Below, piece after piece: positions 20,010-29,702 of a stretch of DNA of 64,000 nucleotides (positions within the stretch are counted from its first letter, which is position 1; each line of letters begins with the position of its first letter). The translations under genes were made by a program, and so were the position numbers. This DNA is from Asparagopsis taxiformis. Lineage: Eukaryota > Rhodophyta > Florideophyceae > Bonnemaisoniales > Bonnemaisoniaceae. The stretch is taken from NCBI GenBank assembly GCA_030407315.1, contig JALQPE010000519.1, forward strand, positions 83,427 to 147,426, given 5' to 3'. Below the pieces are notes generated by a model. That model was given only the letters and a program-made list of their open reading frames with translations. It ran no database searches and was not told where the DNA came from.

Positions 20010-20275
20010 TACACGACCAAGTTGAAATGGACGCCCGGTGGATGTCCAGCTCAGTTGCATTGCTGTCCAGCCCAGAAATTCTACAATTCAGGGCAGAAAA
20101 AATATTGCAAAAAACATCGATTTCAGCGGGTCGATTGTGCCGTACGGCACACCCCCATCTCAAAAACATGTTCACATGTGCATGTTTTTGAGAATAGCCC
20201 AAATTTTAATTCAAATCAGGACGTCTTCCGGACATAGGGGTGCTCGCGGCCTAGCTCGACAGCTGTAATTGTACC
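20010..20275 (-). repeat. Internal repeat copy right of the methyltransferase gene, inverted
   Basis: An inverted copy of the interspersed repeat. It includes the 16-bp palindrome at 20136-20151 and, beyond it, the GCGAGCACCCCT and AGCTGTCGAGCTAGGC segments also present at 13845-13915. It lies between the methyltransferase stop and the next gene's ATG at 20449. Confidence 0.82.
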
Positions 20276-20448
20276 TCATTAAATACTGTTGATGACTGCC
20301 TACCGTATACAATCTGGGCTGTTGGCGTATTCTCCGGTACTTGACCTGAACGTTCATCGCAGACCGTTGTGGTTACCGACACTATACAGCAATCTTTTTT
20401 GTATCTCGTGCAACTCAATCGTTCCATCGCTTCCGGGAAGGCTTCATT

Positions 20449-22733
20449 ATGCCGCCGCGTATTGCGAAGAAAGCTCCAAAGCCTCCGGGCCTCCAGAAAA
20501 ACCGGTCAGCAGCTGCTGTATCGAGTGCCCGACAATCCCGTGCGAAGAAGCGGTCTGGGCCTACCGGCAGCATTGAACCGCGGTCCGGTAGTCGCAAGAC
20601 GGACCGGCGCAGAACTGGGGATCCGCAGCGAGAAAGTGAGGAAGGAGGAACGGCGCGGAGAGAGATGGGGCTTGACCGAGGCAAGCGTGCTCGCAGGGAC
20701 AGTGAACATCATGATGATGACATGATAGTGGCTCAAAACATGTTGGAATTGCGGCAGAGTGCTATGGCAAAGGTAGTTCCTCCCGGGTTGGCAGATGCGG
20801 AGGTGCTGCAGACGGAGTCCCAGCCGGGGGTTCCGAGACACTGGAGGCTGTGACCCCCACTGCGCCAACTATGCCGAGTACATCAGCCCCAGCAGGTAAT
20901 GCAGTCAGGGACCCGAGGATAGCGGCAAGGGATGTTGTTTCTGAGCAACGTTCACAGGATGCCAACTATCATCGGCGGTCAGGTGGTACTGAGGGGAGAG
21001 AGCAGCCGGAGTGCGGGCCTCGTCACAACAGACTGTCATTGGTGCCAAATATGCGCGTAACGCCCCCGCGACGTCAGGCTATTGCCGATGGAGGACATCA
21101 TAATCCCGATAGCGTGCGAGATGGGGGGACGGTGAGGGCAGAGAGGTTGCATCCGCCGGAATCCATCGATTTAATGGCGAGTCGCATCAATGCGCAGAAG
21201 AAGAAGATCGCGGAGCTGGAAAAAAAAGTGTTTAGCCAGGACATAGCAAACAAGGCGCTCACCACGGAGATAGTTGCGTTGGAGGCTAAGGTGAAGACTC
21301 TGCAGGCGGAAAATGCCAGCCTTACTGCAATTGCGAGAACAGGTAGAATCAGTGATCACGGTGGCGGTAAGTCGAAAATACAGAAAGCCATTCCTGTGAA
21401 ATACCTTGGAGTTCTTAGGGCGGTTGAGGAAAACCTGACAAAGTGGTGCAAGAACGAGACTATGGAGCTGGACCCTATAGCGGAACAAACGCAGAGACGT
21501 TGGACTGGACGTACCATCGAGGTAGAGCCGGTAGAAGGGACACTTTGGAGCGAAAACGGTGTAGGATATATTGCTACCCCTCCGGGCTATATCATCAAGA
21601 ATCTGCAGTGGTATACACCTTCGTACAGGGACGAGAGTGATCTGCTGAATGACTTGGTGCGACACGTACTGCGTCAAAGTCCGTGGTGTGATGTGTTTTC
21701 CGATGAGGAGCAGCGTGTGTGCTGTCAAGAGGCTGTGGCGGGGAGCAAGGAATTGAAAGTGAAGGTGACGCAGAAACTGTCCGACGTGATGAGTGCACGG
21801 AAGCGTAATGCGAGGGACAGATTGTTCGGTTCGCTGGGGTACACGAAATTAATGTCTAGATGCACGATGCTGACGACGCGAGCTGAGATGGACGAGCGAG
21901 AGGATCAAAAGCGCGAAGCGTCTGAGAAGCTTTTGAAACGGGAAAGCAACGGTGATTTGGATATGGGGAGGTGGCGAACGGCACCGTTCTCAGAGCTGCG
22001 ATACAGCAAAGGCATGGTTCCTGACAGCTTCGAAATGGAAGTGAATGGTGATGCATGGTTTAACAACCGAGTAGCTGTGAATGTGCTGGACATCTTCAGG
22101 GGTTATTCGATACGACCAGAACAAGTAATGGACATAGAGACGAGCATACTAACGCTGGCGCGCCTGGATGCTTGGCTAGTGACTACTGTGGAGTGTTTGG
22201 ATGAACCGAAGGGGAAAGGAGGTGCACGGCAGAAGGAGTTTACAAGGCGGTACAGTCAATATGTGGGGGTAGCTTTTCAGCAATTAGTTGGTATGGTGGT
22301 GTACTGCATGTCTTGTCTCCAAGGCTCGCAAGCAAGGGAAGAAACGGACGTTGTCGAGAGCGAACAGCGGACTAGTGCACAGTCACGGCATGTGTTTGCA
22401 AGCCGTACTGTGACGAGAGAGGCTGTTGAAGTGTGGCAAAGCGGAGAGGGGTCTGGAATTGTTCATGTCGTTGATGATGTAAACCGCTGCTCATCACTTG
22501 TTCTAGTGTCCGAGGATTGGATTCAATCGCATATTACGTCAAACCTCGGTGCTGTAATGGATTGTGTGATTGCGCAAGGACTAATTGGCGCAGAACTTTT
22601 CGTCGTTGACCCATATGCTGGACACCTGAGTGCAAACCTGAATGTCGAAATCAATGCCCCACAGTATGGGGGCATGGAGCGGCGCCATGCAGCCACTGCT
22701 GATAACGGTTTTGGCGTAATGGAGGATGGTTGA
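20449..22733 (+). CDS. Coiled-coil protein of unknown function, transposon-borne
   Basis: I do not recognise this family. An ATG at 20449 opens a very basic Arg/Lys/Ser-rich segment (to 20853, one frame). It continues in a second frame that reads PAGGSETLEAVTPTAP across the junction and runs to 22733. The frame change near 20770-20850 may be a one- or two-base indel or an unrecognised short intron. The long part has a coiled coil encoded at about 21176-21340 (regular Leu/Ile/Val heptads in NAQKKKIAELEKKV and onward), then about 460 residues of mixed alpha/beta composition with GRTIEVEPVEGTLW and RHVLRQSPWCDVFSDEEQ. It converges on the transposase gene, with 77 bp between their stops. A DNA-binding accessory role in transposition is a guess from the basic N-terminus and coiled coil. 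Confidence 0.65.
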
Positions 22734-22810
22734 AATTAGTGCAGTAAATGTGACGTTGACTAGAAGGCTTATCATGTAGTACATTATCAATAGAGTGCTG
22801 CGATTTAGAT

Positions 22811-25800
22811 TTATTCTTCTTCATTATCATCTGTGAACTGGTAATCAGTGTTGGTGTAGAAGCGGTTGAGATAGAAACGGTGGTCCGACCAGTGCATTTG
22901 TTTCGTAAATGGCTTGACTGGAAAGTTACTTCGTACGATGTGCACGGTGCCAGATATAGTAGATGCAGGAATGAGGTCAAACCAAGGACCACCTGCACTG
23001 TGGGATGCAGTGTCATTGCTGTCAACGGATCCGTTGTCCGGGTCCCATGTGGACCACTTTAAACAAATGCACCCAAGTGATTTTTCCACAGCGGTTTTTG
23101 GGGCAAAGCAGGTCATATACTGAACGAAAGCGAGTTCTACAGGTTGAAACAGGTTTGGAGACTGCAGGCGTACCAGTGCCAGGACGCGCCCTACCCATAT
23201 GGTTCTGTAGTCATCGGCAGTTCCGGAGATGACGACAAAGGAGTACTGCGATCTCTTTGCGGGGCCGAATGATGAAGTTGCAAAGACGCGCTGCTGCTTG
23301 TGCCTCGACACGTTTGTGGGGCGAAGCATGCCACTGTGCGGGTCAAAGTCGTCGGCATCTGGGACGTACCCTCCCATGACGTAGGCGGACTTTACCACGG
23401 TGACGGAAATGTCCATGTCATGTATTGGAGGGCCTTCTGCCGTGGCGCGCAGTCTAGCGAGGGTGAGGAACGCTTGTGCAGCTGTGTCACCGAGTTGCTG
23501 GAATAGCGTTATGGTGCCAGACGGGAACGAGGAGTTGTGCAGAGGCAAAAGAGTGGCAGGATCGGGCTGTCCGTCGATATCTGCAACGAGGAGGGTTGCA
23601 TCGGGCAGCAGGGAGGCAAAGTCGTGCAGTGCAACGGTGAATCCGTCGCGAACGAGTACTGCACCGTCTGTGGGCGATATCATGCGTGGGTTTCCCAATG
23701 TGTTGGATGGGGTGTGACCAGTTGGAGTGGCCAAGGAGAATTCCATGTGGCGAATAGTCTCTTCCATGGCTGTGGAGCGCCTTCGAGAGGTTTTCCTATA
23801 ACTCTGTTTGAACAGAAGATGCGAGTGTTCGTAGGGGCCTGCATCAATGTGTTCCAGGGCGCCATATCTCTGCAAGTCACCGGGAAGATGGTCTAGAAGA
23901 TGGAACTTGAAAGTTTTGAGACCTGTGGTGTGGAATGGGCCGAGGGTGGAGAGCATTGATTGTTTGAAATAGGAAATGGAGTTCTGGAGGCTTTCTAGTT
24001 CGGCGGCAGTCCAGTGCTTGATGCGACCGCGTTTCATGACCCATGCGACGAGGTCAGAGTATTGCGTGCAGATGGAAGTGAGGGGGGCTGTCTCTACTTC
24101 GTCACAGCATGTGTCAATGAATGCTGCGATGAAAGGGAACACCATGTCGACATGGTGATAGTCTTTGGCTGCGAGCATGCCGCGTATGCCGTCCTCCGTG
24201 AAGAGGCCGTTCAAATTGGTGCCCTTCTCACCCTTGGAGAAGTCGACATGAAGACCGGTGATGTAGTAGTCGCGTTCGATAGCGGACAGAATGCTGTTTG
24301 AGCCGGCGAGGATGGATTTTTTCACCTTCTTGAAGGTGCGAGGTGTCCCGGAATGGGAGGCAGTGGTGGTGGTGAGGTCTGGGGAGCTGAGGCGGTGGAC
24401 AATGCACTGTTTGATGAGCTTTGAGATGCCGAGGTGGAGATTGTGCAGAGGCTCGAAGGAGAAAATGTTGTAGGGGTCTAGGGGACTGTTGGTGGGTAAA
24501 AGAGCGGTCGATTCGAGGACAGAGTGTTGTTCGAGGAGGGAGAGAGCTTCGAGCGGAGCAGTTGTATGCTCCTGAGCGCTCTCTTGGCGTGCAGAGCGTG
24601 TATCATCGAGGGAGCGGGGCTGGTGTGGCGCGCTGGATTCAAGTTGAGTGGCGGGGATGTAGCAGCGGTGGCAGGGATGTGTGGTGGTAGTGCTGTTGCG
24701 AGTGCATGACAGCTCTTTGGCCTCTGGAAAGTCGCAGCAATAATTGGCTAGGATGGGAAAGCATTGGCGGGCAGTTGCAGTGGAGTCTGTGCAGGGGAAC
24801 CCGGAAGAGAACGCGGTGGATAGGGACGAAAACACTTTTTCGAGTGCTTTATGAAGAATATCAATTTTGCGAGCGCGACTAGCAGAACTAGAGGTTGTCG
24901 GCATTTCATCACCGAACAAGGCGTTGGACGAAGGGTTAACAATGTACGGAAGATACCCGACGATGGTGAGGCCGGTACGGATGCAGTGGCGACGGAGGGG
25001 GGCGGAGAAGTTGAGCAGTGTGACGTGTATGGGGTATGCGACGATTGCGGAGCTCTTGAGGCTTGTGCTGCTCTTGTCGGAGTACACTTGGAGGAGGCCG
25101 GCAAAGGAGGAAGCGGTGGGATCAGTTTCCTCTGCCCATACGACCTGTGGATCTTCCGAGAGCTGCACGCGCTGTCTAGTAACCTGGTGCAGCGTTTTCG
25201 CGAATTCTGTGTGTAGGGGATGAGAAAATATTGCGGTGCCGTCTGGGGCGGTCTGTGGGGAGGGGTGGAAGAGAGTATTTTGGTCGTTAGCCAGTGCTAA
25301 CTGCCTGCGGAGCATGTCGACTGGGTCGCGGAGGTACAGCTGTGCCGAGTACTTACCAGTTTTGTCTGGAATGATGTGGCTCTTGTAACCTTCGGTGCGG
25401 AAATGTGTTTCGACCATGGAAGCGGTAACGTGGCGACATTCTTCTACGGTGCGAACGGCGCTGTTGAACTTTTCTAGGGAGAATGCGGGGTCTTGTACGA
25501 TGGTGATGACTTCGCTCACGCGGCCAGCGCCGGCCTTGTACTCGAGGGTTGTGAGACTGGCGGCGAGGGATTGCACGAGGAGGTCTGCGCGGGAGGGGGT
25601 TGAGGTTGGTGGCAGTGGAGCGTCACAGGGTGAGTCGCTGGAGGAAGCACGACCAGATTCTGGGTCTGGGGAGCTGGGTTGCGGGGAATCATGGTCGCCG
25701 TTTCGAGCAGGCTCATGGGTGACGGCAGGGACACGAGCGTTGTTGAAATGTTGGGGAGAGGGGTTGAAACGGTAGCGACACGTTCGCTCATGCAGCGCGA

Positions 25801-25852
25801 GCGCATAAGCATCTACGCAGTAGTAGAAGCACCCTTCATACTTGCATTCCAT
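22811..25852 (-). CDS. Plavaka/EnSpm-like transposase
   Basis: Intact 1013-residue frame from an ATG at 25852. The first 25 residues form a C2HC finger (C3-x4-C8-x12-H21-x3-C25), as is usual in Plavaka transposases. A DDE-like core follows: VYSDKSST around D259 with YPIHVTLLN downstream; CFPILANYCCDFPEAKEL around D374, equivalent to the DTPE segment of the family; a PCHRC knuckle at 393-397; FEPLHNLHLGISK at 466-478; and GPYEHSHLLFK at 672-682, the probable catalytic Glu region. These features and their order match the fungal Plavaka/EnSpm group. It is the most likely mobilising enzyme of the 21-kb element, since it lies inside it and nothing else there looks like a transposase. Confidence 0.82.
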   Translation of the reverse strand: MECKYEGCFYYCVDAYALALHERTCRYRFNPSPQHFNNARVPAVTHEPARNGDHDSPQPSSPDPESGRASSSDSPCDAPLPPTSTPSRADLLVQSLAASLTTLEYKAGAGRVSEVITIVQDPAFSLEKFNSAVRTVEECRHVTASMVETHFRTEGYKSHIIPDKTGKYSAQLYLRDPVDMLRRQLALANDQNTLFHPSPQTAPDGTAIFSHPLHTEFAKTLHQVTRQRVQLSEDPQVVWAEETDPTASSFAGLLQVYSDKSSTSLKSSAIVAYPIHVTLLNFSAPLRRHCIRTGLTIVGYLPYIVNPSSNALFGDEMPTTSSSASRARKIDILHKALEKVFSSLSTAFSSGFPCTDSTATARQCFPILANYCCDFPEAKELSCTRNSTTTTHPCHRCYIPATQLESSAPHQPRSLDDTRSARQESAQEHTTAPLEALSLLEQHSVLESTALLPTNSPLDPYNIFSFEPLHNLHLGISKLIKQCIVHRLSSPDLTTTTASHSGTPRTFKKVKKSILAGSNSILSAIERDYYITGLHVDFSKGEKGTNLNGLFTEDGIRGMLAAKDYHHVDMVFPFIAAFIDTCCDEVETAPLTSICTQYSDLVAWVMKRGRIKHWTAAELESLQNSISYFKQSMLSTLGPFHTTGLKTFKFHLLDHLPGDLQRYGALEHIDAGPYEHSHLLFKQSYRKTSRRRSTAMEETIRHMEFSLATPTGHTPSNTLGNPRMISPTDGAVLVRDGFTVALHDFASLLPDATLLVADIDGQPDPATLLPLHNSSFPSGTITLFQQLGDTAAQAFLTLARLRATAEGPPIHDMDISVTVVKSAYVMGGYVPDADDFDPHSGMLRPTNVSRHKQQRVFATSSFGPAKRSQYSFVVISGTADDYRTIWVGRVLALVRLQSPNLFQPVELAFVQYMTCFAPKTAVEKSLGCICLKWSTWDPDNGSVDSNDTASHSAGGPWFDLIPASTISGTVHIVRSNFPVKPFTKQMHWSDHRFYLNRFYTNTDYQFTDDNEEE

Positions 25853-26448
25853 GTCGAGTTTTGACGCAAAAGGGAGGATTGCGAGCTGAACAGGGGAGAC
25901 TGTGCCGTCCAGATGCGACCAATTTTATTTTTGTGGTGCTTTCGAGACTTGGAATGTAACGTGTTCGTAGTTTTGTGGGTAGTAGTTTTGTGCTCACTCC
26001 AGCTGACATCCCAACGGTGGAATTTAACCAAGAGTTCAATCATTTCCAACTGTTACATCACATTGCGTGCTGGCAACGTGTGCATGGAAGGACGAACGAC
26101 TGCCTGGGACATGAATTTTCAATTAATTCATTTGTAATAATAAACTTTTTTATTTCCAAACTTCGTGGAATCTGAATGTGCTTTACAGCGGATATGCCAC
26201 GGATCATGTAAGGAAAGCAAATGGATTCTCATATATATGATTATATGTTTATATTCGTTGTTCTCGATCCGGATCTCATTGTTCGGGGAATCAGAGACCA
26301 TGGCTTGGGCCATACTCAATCTCACTGCCGGCGATGATTTCGAGTATGCACAGCAAGACTTAAGCGGACGCAGAAAGCTGTCCGGTCGACGCCGCAGGCT
26401 CCACTCCGCCCTCATCACCGACTGATATTCTTTGACCAACTTTGCTTT
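25853..26448. other. Upstream region of the transposase gene
   Basis: About 600 bases, AT-rich in the middle, holding the presumed minus-strand promoter of the transposase. No clear gene or repeat is visible. Confidence 0.4.
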
Positions 26449-26486
26449 GTACGTGCGCGAATCTTGATCAAGATTCGCGCACGTAC
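26449..26486. repeat. 38-bp perfect palindrome
   Basis: A perfect inverted repeat with no loop. The left half is GTACGTGCGCGAATCTTGA and the right half its exact complement. It sits between the transposase upstream region and a tandem-repeat block. Confidence 0.85.
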
Positions 26487-26499
26487 CTTCGTTCCATCC

Positions 26500-27565
26500 T
26501 CTACCCTCGAGGGTATGCGTTGAGGGAAGCGTGGGTTTTGAGTCTGACTATTTCCGTTGATGCGATATTTTTCATGGGAAGCCTGTTGACTGATAGTGTG
26601 TATTGAGCAGAGGATGGAAGAGAGGTACGTGAAGTTTTGAAAGTATGCTGTGAGGGAAGGTTGGTTTTGAGTCTGACTGTTGTGGTTGATTCCGATGTTG
26701 TGTAGATGATGCAGGAATGTTGATGACGGAAGGTAAGTTTCATTGAGTGCCAAGATGTGCTTTGCGAAGATATGGACTGCTGACTATGATTATTATTCAT
26801 TGCAAGGTTTTTGGATCATGGTTTGTATTGTGTGTAGGATGGATGAGAGGTACATTTGCGAGTTCTCAGGGTATGTAGCGAGGGAAACGTTGGTTTTCAA
26901 TCTGACTGTTGTGATTGATTCCGATGTTGCGTAGGTGATGGAGGAATAGTGATGACGGAAGGTAAGTCACATTGGGCACCCAGACCGGTTGTGCGAAGAT
27001 GCGGAATGCTGACTACTTTTCTTGGCTACACGATTACGTGATTTATGGTTTTTATTGTGTGCAGGATGGAACAGGTAAGGTAAGTGTGCGAGTTTTGAAA
27101 GTAAGCAGCGAGGGAAGGTTGGTTTTGAGTCTGACTATTTCCGTTGATGCGATATTTTTCATTGGAAGCCTATTGAGTCATGGTGTGTATTGTGTGGAGC
27201 GAAGGTAAGTGTGCGAGTTTTGAAAGTAAGCAGCGAGGGAAGGTTGGTTTCGGGTCTGACTGTTGTGGTTGATTCCGATGTTGTGTAGATGATGCAGGAA
27301 TGTTGATGACAGAAGGTAAGTTTCACTGAGCACCAAGACTTGTTTTGCGAAGATATGGACTGCTGACTTTGATTATTCATTGCAAGGTTTTTGGGTCATG
27401 GTTTGTATTTTTTGTAGGATGGATGAGAGGTAAGTAAGGAAGTTTCTAGGATATCTGTCGTGGTAAGCGTTGCTTTTGAATCTGACTGTTGTGGTTGATT
27501 CTGATGTTGTGTATGTGATGCAGGAGTGGTGAAGCAGGAACGGCAGGACTCAAGGAGAGTGAAGA
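26500..27565 (+). repeat. Degenerate ~227-bp tandem repeat block
   Basis: A recurring phrase CTGACTGTTGTGGTTGATTC or a close variant occurs at 26673, 26902, 27256 and 27482 (about 227 bp apart, with one 354-bp step). A related phrase CTGACTATTTCCGTTGATGC is at 26544 and 27131. Each unit also has a GAAGGTAAGT-like and a TTGCAAG/GTGTAGGATGG-like sequence resembling splice signals. No long frame is present. Confidence 0.7.
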
Positions 27566-27878
27566 AGGGATGTAGGAAGATGGGGAATGAAGCTGTGAGG
27601 TGTTTCTGGTATGTGTATATTTTGGGGCATACGATAGAAGTGAGAGTGGGTTTCAAGTGGTGTAAGATTTTGCTGACCATGTTCGTGTTTGATGTCTTGA
27701 TGATTTAATGGGCTGGGGTGGTGTCGAGGAAAGCGGGGATGGAATTGGGAAGGAGCGGATTTTTTGTAATCTAGGTCGTGAGGGTTCTTGAAGTATGTGC
27801 GGATGGTGGTGCATGGCGTTCGGATGGTAGGGAGAACGCGATAGTGAGGGAGATGGGTGATCGACGATATGCTGACAG

Positions 27879-28015
27879 GTATTTCATATTCTGGCTGGAT
27901 ACGTATTTCGTATTCTGGCTGGATACATATTCCGTATTCTGGCTGGATACGTATTTCCTATTCTAACCGGGTATTTATTTCCTATTCTGACCAGATGTGT
28001 ATTCCCTATTCTAGA
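27879..28015 (+). repeat. ~21-bp minisatellite near the right end
   Basis: About six copies of a unit like TATTCTGGCTGGATACGTATT. The first three are nearly identical and the later ones diverge (TATTCTAACCGGGTATTTATT and so on). Confidence 0.8.
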
Positions 28016-28136
28016 GAGACGTATTGTATACGAGCAGTTTCCTAAATGAAAGAATAAAATACGGTCCGATATGGGCCCTGAATTTACCATCCGCTGTAAT
28101 TTCTTCCCTCCCGGTTTTCGCTGATATATTGTATAC

Positions 28137-28309
28137 TGGATGTCGGGTCCTAGTATTCCGCCCAACGTACTAGAGAAAGTGGATGTCGGGTCCTAGTATT
28201 CCGCCATATGTACTAGAGAAAGTGGATGTCGGGTCCTAGTATTCCGCCATATGTACTAGAGAAAGTGGATGTCGGGCCCTAGTATTCCGCCATATATACT
28301 AGAGAAAGT
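28137..28309 (+). repeat. 43-bp subterminal tandem repeat
   Basis: Four copies of a 43-bp unit beginning GTGGATGTCGGGTCCTAGTA and ending GTACTAGAGAAA, with exact 43-bp spacing where measured (28179 and 28222). The unit shares CTAGTAC and TACTAGGAC modules with the left subterminal region 7226-7400. Confidence 0.85.
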
Positions 28310-28440
28310 GGACGTCCGCATCCAAAAAATTTTTATTTTTTTTGGACGCGGACGTTCATTTGTTCTAGTAAATCTTGGGGCCGACTAGGACCCGTACTAG
28401 AGAGACTGGACGTCCGCGTCCACTTCCGAAAACACAGACG
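28310..28440. repeat. Right TIR and adjoining GGACGTCC sites
   Basis: The right TIR is 28394-28440 and is the inverted partner of 7179-7225. GGACGTCC occurs at 28310-28317 and 28408-28415. A TGGACGCGGACG-type inverted repeat surrounds an A/T-rich centre at about 28322-28342. Confidence 0.85.
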
Positions 28441-28465
28441 TATTCATGATACTATTGTCTCCCAT
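28441..28465 (-). pseudogene. P2 start codon fragment, right side of the insertion
   Basis: On the minus strand an ATG at 28465-28463 reads MGDNSIMN and continues in frame into 7176 and below once the transposon and one TA are removed. The upstream in-frame stop is about 45 codons further on, with no other ATG before this one, so 28465 is the best candidate for the original start. It links the 28.4-kb flank to P2 at 4079-7178. Confidence 0.72.
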
Positions 28466-29276
28466 TGTAATCCCTGCAATCTCAGTTCGTTCAATCGGTT
28501 CTCTGTTCAAATGTTGTGTAGACGATGAAATCCACAATTGTGGTACCTCCGAGTGCGCTTCCCGTCTCTCAGCTTCCTCTCATATACTGTCCGGACAAGA
28601 CATCCCCTACGTACCTTCAGTCCTGATGAACCTTACACTGCACCCGCCCAGCACCTCTGACTCTACCTGATCCTGATACCTCCACAAAGCGTTTAGCCCT
28701 TTCCATCAATCTACACCTAATAGTATGTACCTCTAGCGCATATAATGCAATCGAACCCGTTTACCTCACCACGTCAATTATCATTCATATTCCAACAACC
28801 TATTTCATCCACACTCTCCACCTCGCTTCTTCTTCCGTACCATTGATTCCTATCAATCGATTCTACGTGAGTTTTATACATTTACTACGATCCACCTCTC
28901 CTACAAGTCTGAAAAATTCATTTCTACACTAACTTTTGCTACTCACAAATAAACGGTTCCCGTGCAGGCCACTGCTTGAATTTCTTCCTATTGGCGTACT
29001 CGGCTGCAAAGGATTCATAGACTATTTAAACGGTGATCATATAAATGGTTTTCAATGTGCTCCAATGGACAATACACCAAAGAACATCAATATGAATTCA
29101 TTTCAACTACCTATTCACTACTGCGACTCAGTTTTCTTGCATACCAAATCTCATTGCGTTCCTACCCTAGTCGATTCAAAATGCTTCCTCTTCGTCAGTT
29201 GATCAATATTCCTTACAACGAGCAGGTCCTCTGGACATCCTAAAGTTGGTTACTTAACCTTAACAATCGATGAATT
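28466..29276. other. P2 upstream region
   Basis: About 800 bases of AT-rich DNA that should hold the former P2 promoter on the minus strand. No other gene or repeat is recognised. Confidence 0.4.
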
Positions 29277-29702
29277 TGCTGTAATGAAACGTTTTCTTAC
29301 AGCAAAGTCATCGTTACGATGACTTTGCTGTAAGAAAACAAATCATTACAGCAGCCATGATTTCTTTACCGGGTAAAAAAATTGTGGCCGCTGTAATGAA
29401 ACGTTTTCTCACAGCAAAGTCATCGTAACGATGACTTTGCTGTAAGAAAGCAAATCATTAGAGCGGCCACAATTCTTTTACCCGGTAAAAATTCTTGCTG
29501 ATTTTTTACCCGGTAAAAAATTCTTCGGCCACTGCAAGAAAACGGTTCCTTACAGCAAAGTCATCGTAACGATGACTTTGCTGTAAGAAAGCAAATCATT
29601 ACAGCTGCCACGATTTTTTTACCCGGTAAAAAATTCTTGGCCACTGTAATGGCAACGTTTTCTTACAGCAAAGTCATCGTAACGATGACTTTGCTGTAAG
29701 CA
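29277..29702. repeat. AAAGTCATCG hairpin array, copy 3
   Basis: Four long hairpins (near 29298, 29410, 29551 and 29664) plus a half copy at the left. All use the CTTACAGCAAAGTCATCGT arm with a single central A or T, alternating with TTTACCCGGTAAA-type palindromes. It is the same family as 2759-3080 and 3623-3856 and lies between P2 and the transposase at 29821-33624. Confidence 0.8.

Larger units (their letters stand above)
7179..28440. mobile_element. 21.3-kb Plavaka/EnSpm-like DNA transposon carrying DNA/chromatin-modifying enzymes
   Basis: The two ends are inverted repeats starting CGTCTGTGTT, with 41 of the first 47 positions matching and no gaps. The element is flanked by TA on both sides (7177-7178, 28441-28442). 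Subterminal DNA at both ends repeats CTAGTAC and GGACGTCC modules. Deleting 7179-28440 with one TA joins an open frame across the junction, from an ATG at 28465 into P2, which supports these boundaries independently. It carries P3 (ParB-like/dioxygenase), a methyltransferase-SET fusion, a coiled-coil protein and a transposase. A 2-3 bp target duplication is usual for EnSpm/CACTA-type transposons. The ends are not CACTA, and the family assignment rests on the transposase sequence. Confidence 0.88.

Noticed and set aside
29277..29702. CRISPR array
   Set aside because: The palindromic repeats have irregular spacing, the intervening DNA is itself repeated, there is no cas gene and the window is eukaryotic.
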